From contig VXOZ01000078.1 in assembly GCA_009839775.1 (NCBI GenBank), forward strand, positions 1-5,196: a DNA stretch of 5,196 nucleotides, read 5' to 3'. Within the stretch, counting starts at the first letter, position 1. Each line of letters opens with the position of its first letter. Shown piece by piece: positions 4,678-5,196 of the stretch. Source of the stretch: Chloroflexota bacterium (GTDB taxonomy: Bacteria; Chloroflexota; UBA11872; VXOZ01). Under the pieces are notes generated by a model. That model was not told where the DNA came from. It was given only the letters and a program-made list of their open reading frames with translations, and did no database searches. The position numbers and the translations under genes were made by a program.

Positions 4678-5196
4678 ATGTTTGCCGATCCACACGAGAA
4701 AGATTACCGCGCGACGCTACGCGCGGCGGCGCAACAGGAAGAGACCTTCCTGCAGTTGACCGCCAGCGGTAAAGCGCGCGGCGGCGCGCCGCCGTGGCAG
4801 AAAGTGGCGGTGCGTCCAGTGGTCGTCAAGGGCGAGCGAAGTCTCCAGTTCACCTATTTCGATGACAGGAAAGCCTTCACCAAGAACTACGCCGACGCTG
4901 CCGCCAATGCTGAACTCGATGAAGTGCTCACCGCTCCTTTCAGCCACTTTCACCTGCAAGCCACTACCGGCGATCTCCACGTGCGTCTCACCAAGAGAGG
5001 CAAGGCGCTGGTCTCGCATGGCAAACCTTCACGCGCGCAGCCCCAACCCGATCTGGCCCACAACCGCACGAAACGGCATCTCCTACCCGTCGGCAAGCCG
5101 GATACGTTCTTGTGGACAACCGGCATAACCGACCGCGCGGGCAACGTGCGTCCCTCGATGCGCGGCAAGTTTCGGCAAGTAAACACGTTCTTGGAG
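4678..5196 (+). CDS. SAM-dependent methyltransferase of the Methyltransf_32 type, N-terminal part, cut by the right edge
   Basis: The 173 codons from the ATG at 4678 stay open to the window's end. The visible part is the region that precedes the SAM-binding domain in a family of predicted SAM-dependent methyltransferases: WQKVAVRPVVVKGERSLQF (40-58), YFDDRKAFTKNY (60-71), a middle alpha/beta segment with VRLTKRGKALVS (102-113), HNRTKRHLL (128-136), and LWTTGITDRAGNVRPSMRGK (145-164) followed by FRQVNTFLE (165-173). In homologues I recall, similar segments lead directly into an Asp-Cys-Gly-type SAM motif, which here would lie outside the window. The substrate is not known to me; a nucleic acid target is often suggested for the family. 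No Shine-Dalgarno is evident and the upstream frame offers no better start. The gene lies 37 bp after the phosphoribosyltransferase gene and probably shares its promoter. Confidence 0.8.
   Translation, partial: MFADPHEKDYRATLRAAAQQEETFLQLTASGKARGGAPPWQKVAVRPVVVKGERSLQFTYFDDRKAFTKNYADAAANAELDEVLTAPFSHFHLQATTGDLHVRLTKRGKALVSHGKPSRAQPQPDLAHNRTKRHLLPVGKPDTFLWTTGITDRAGNVRPSMRGKFRQVNTFLE

Overview
The window is 5.2 kb of compact, mostly GC-rich bacterial chromosome. The phylum cannot be proved from it. The style of several proteins (an acidic-start class I methyltransferase, a four-helix small membrane protein with a long basic tail, an orotate phosphoribosyltransferase-like protein next to a Methyltransf_32-type protein) together with short palindromic GGGAATGACGG-type intergenic repeats reminds me of Chloroflexota, often from metagenomes; this is a recollection-based inference of low to moderate confidence.

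Layout. Everything from position 1 to about 3670 reads on the minus strand, so transcription runs right to left: a four-helix membrane protein of unknown function (3669-3076), a class I SAM-dependent methyltransferase (3045-2278), an intergenic stretch with a palindromic repeat (about 2137-2258), lipoyl synthase lipA (2001-1123), an AbiTii-type putative abortive-infection protein (1033-116), and the first 16 codons of another likely methyltransferase cut by the left edge (48-1). From about 3910 everything reads on the plus strand: a near-consensus promoter (3910-3939), an orotate phosphoribosyltransferase-like gene (3984-4640), and the 5' part of a Methyltransf_32-type methyltransferase that runs off the right edge (4678-5196).

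How the genes fit together. The membrane protein and methyltransferase genes are 30 bp apart and could share a transcript. lipA, separated from them by 276 bp, supplies the lipoyl cofactor of 2-oxoacid dehydrogenases and the glycine cleavage system; no lipB or dehydrogenase gene is adjacent. The AbiTii gene has clearly lower GC than lipA and looks like an acquired defence gene. On the plus strand the phosphoribosyltransferase and the second methyltransferase are 37 bp apart and are probably one operon driven by the promoter at 3910-3939.

The points most worth a second look are the low-GC AbiTii gene and the phosphoribosyltransferase, which keeps the PRPP-binding loop and the VDRDQGG motif of orotate phosphoribosyltransferases but has a shortened catalytic loop without the usual lysines. 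I saw no rRNA, tRNA, CRISPR array, transposase or integrase.
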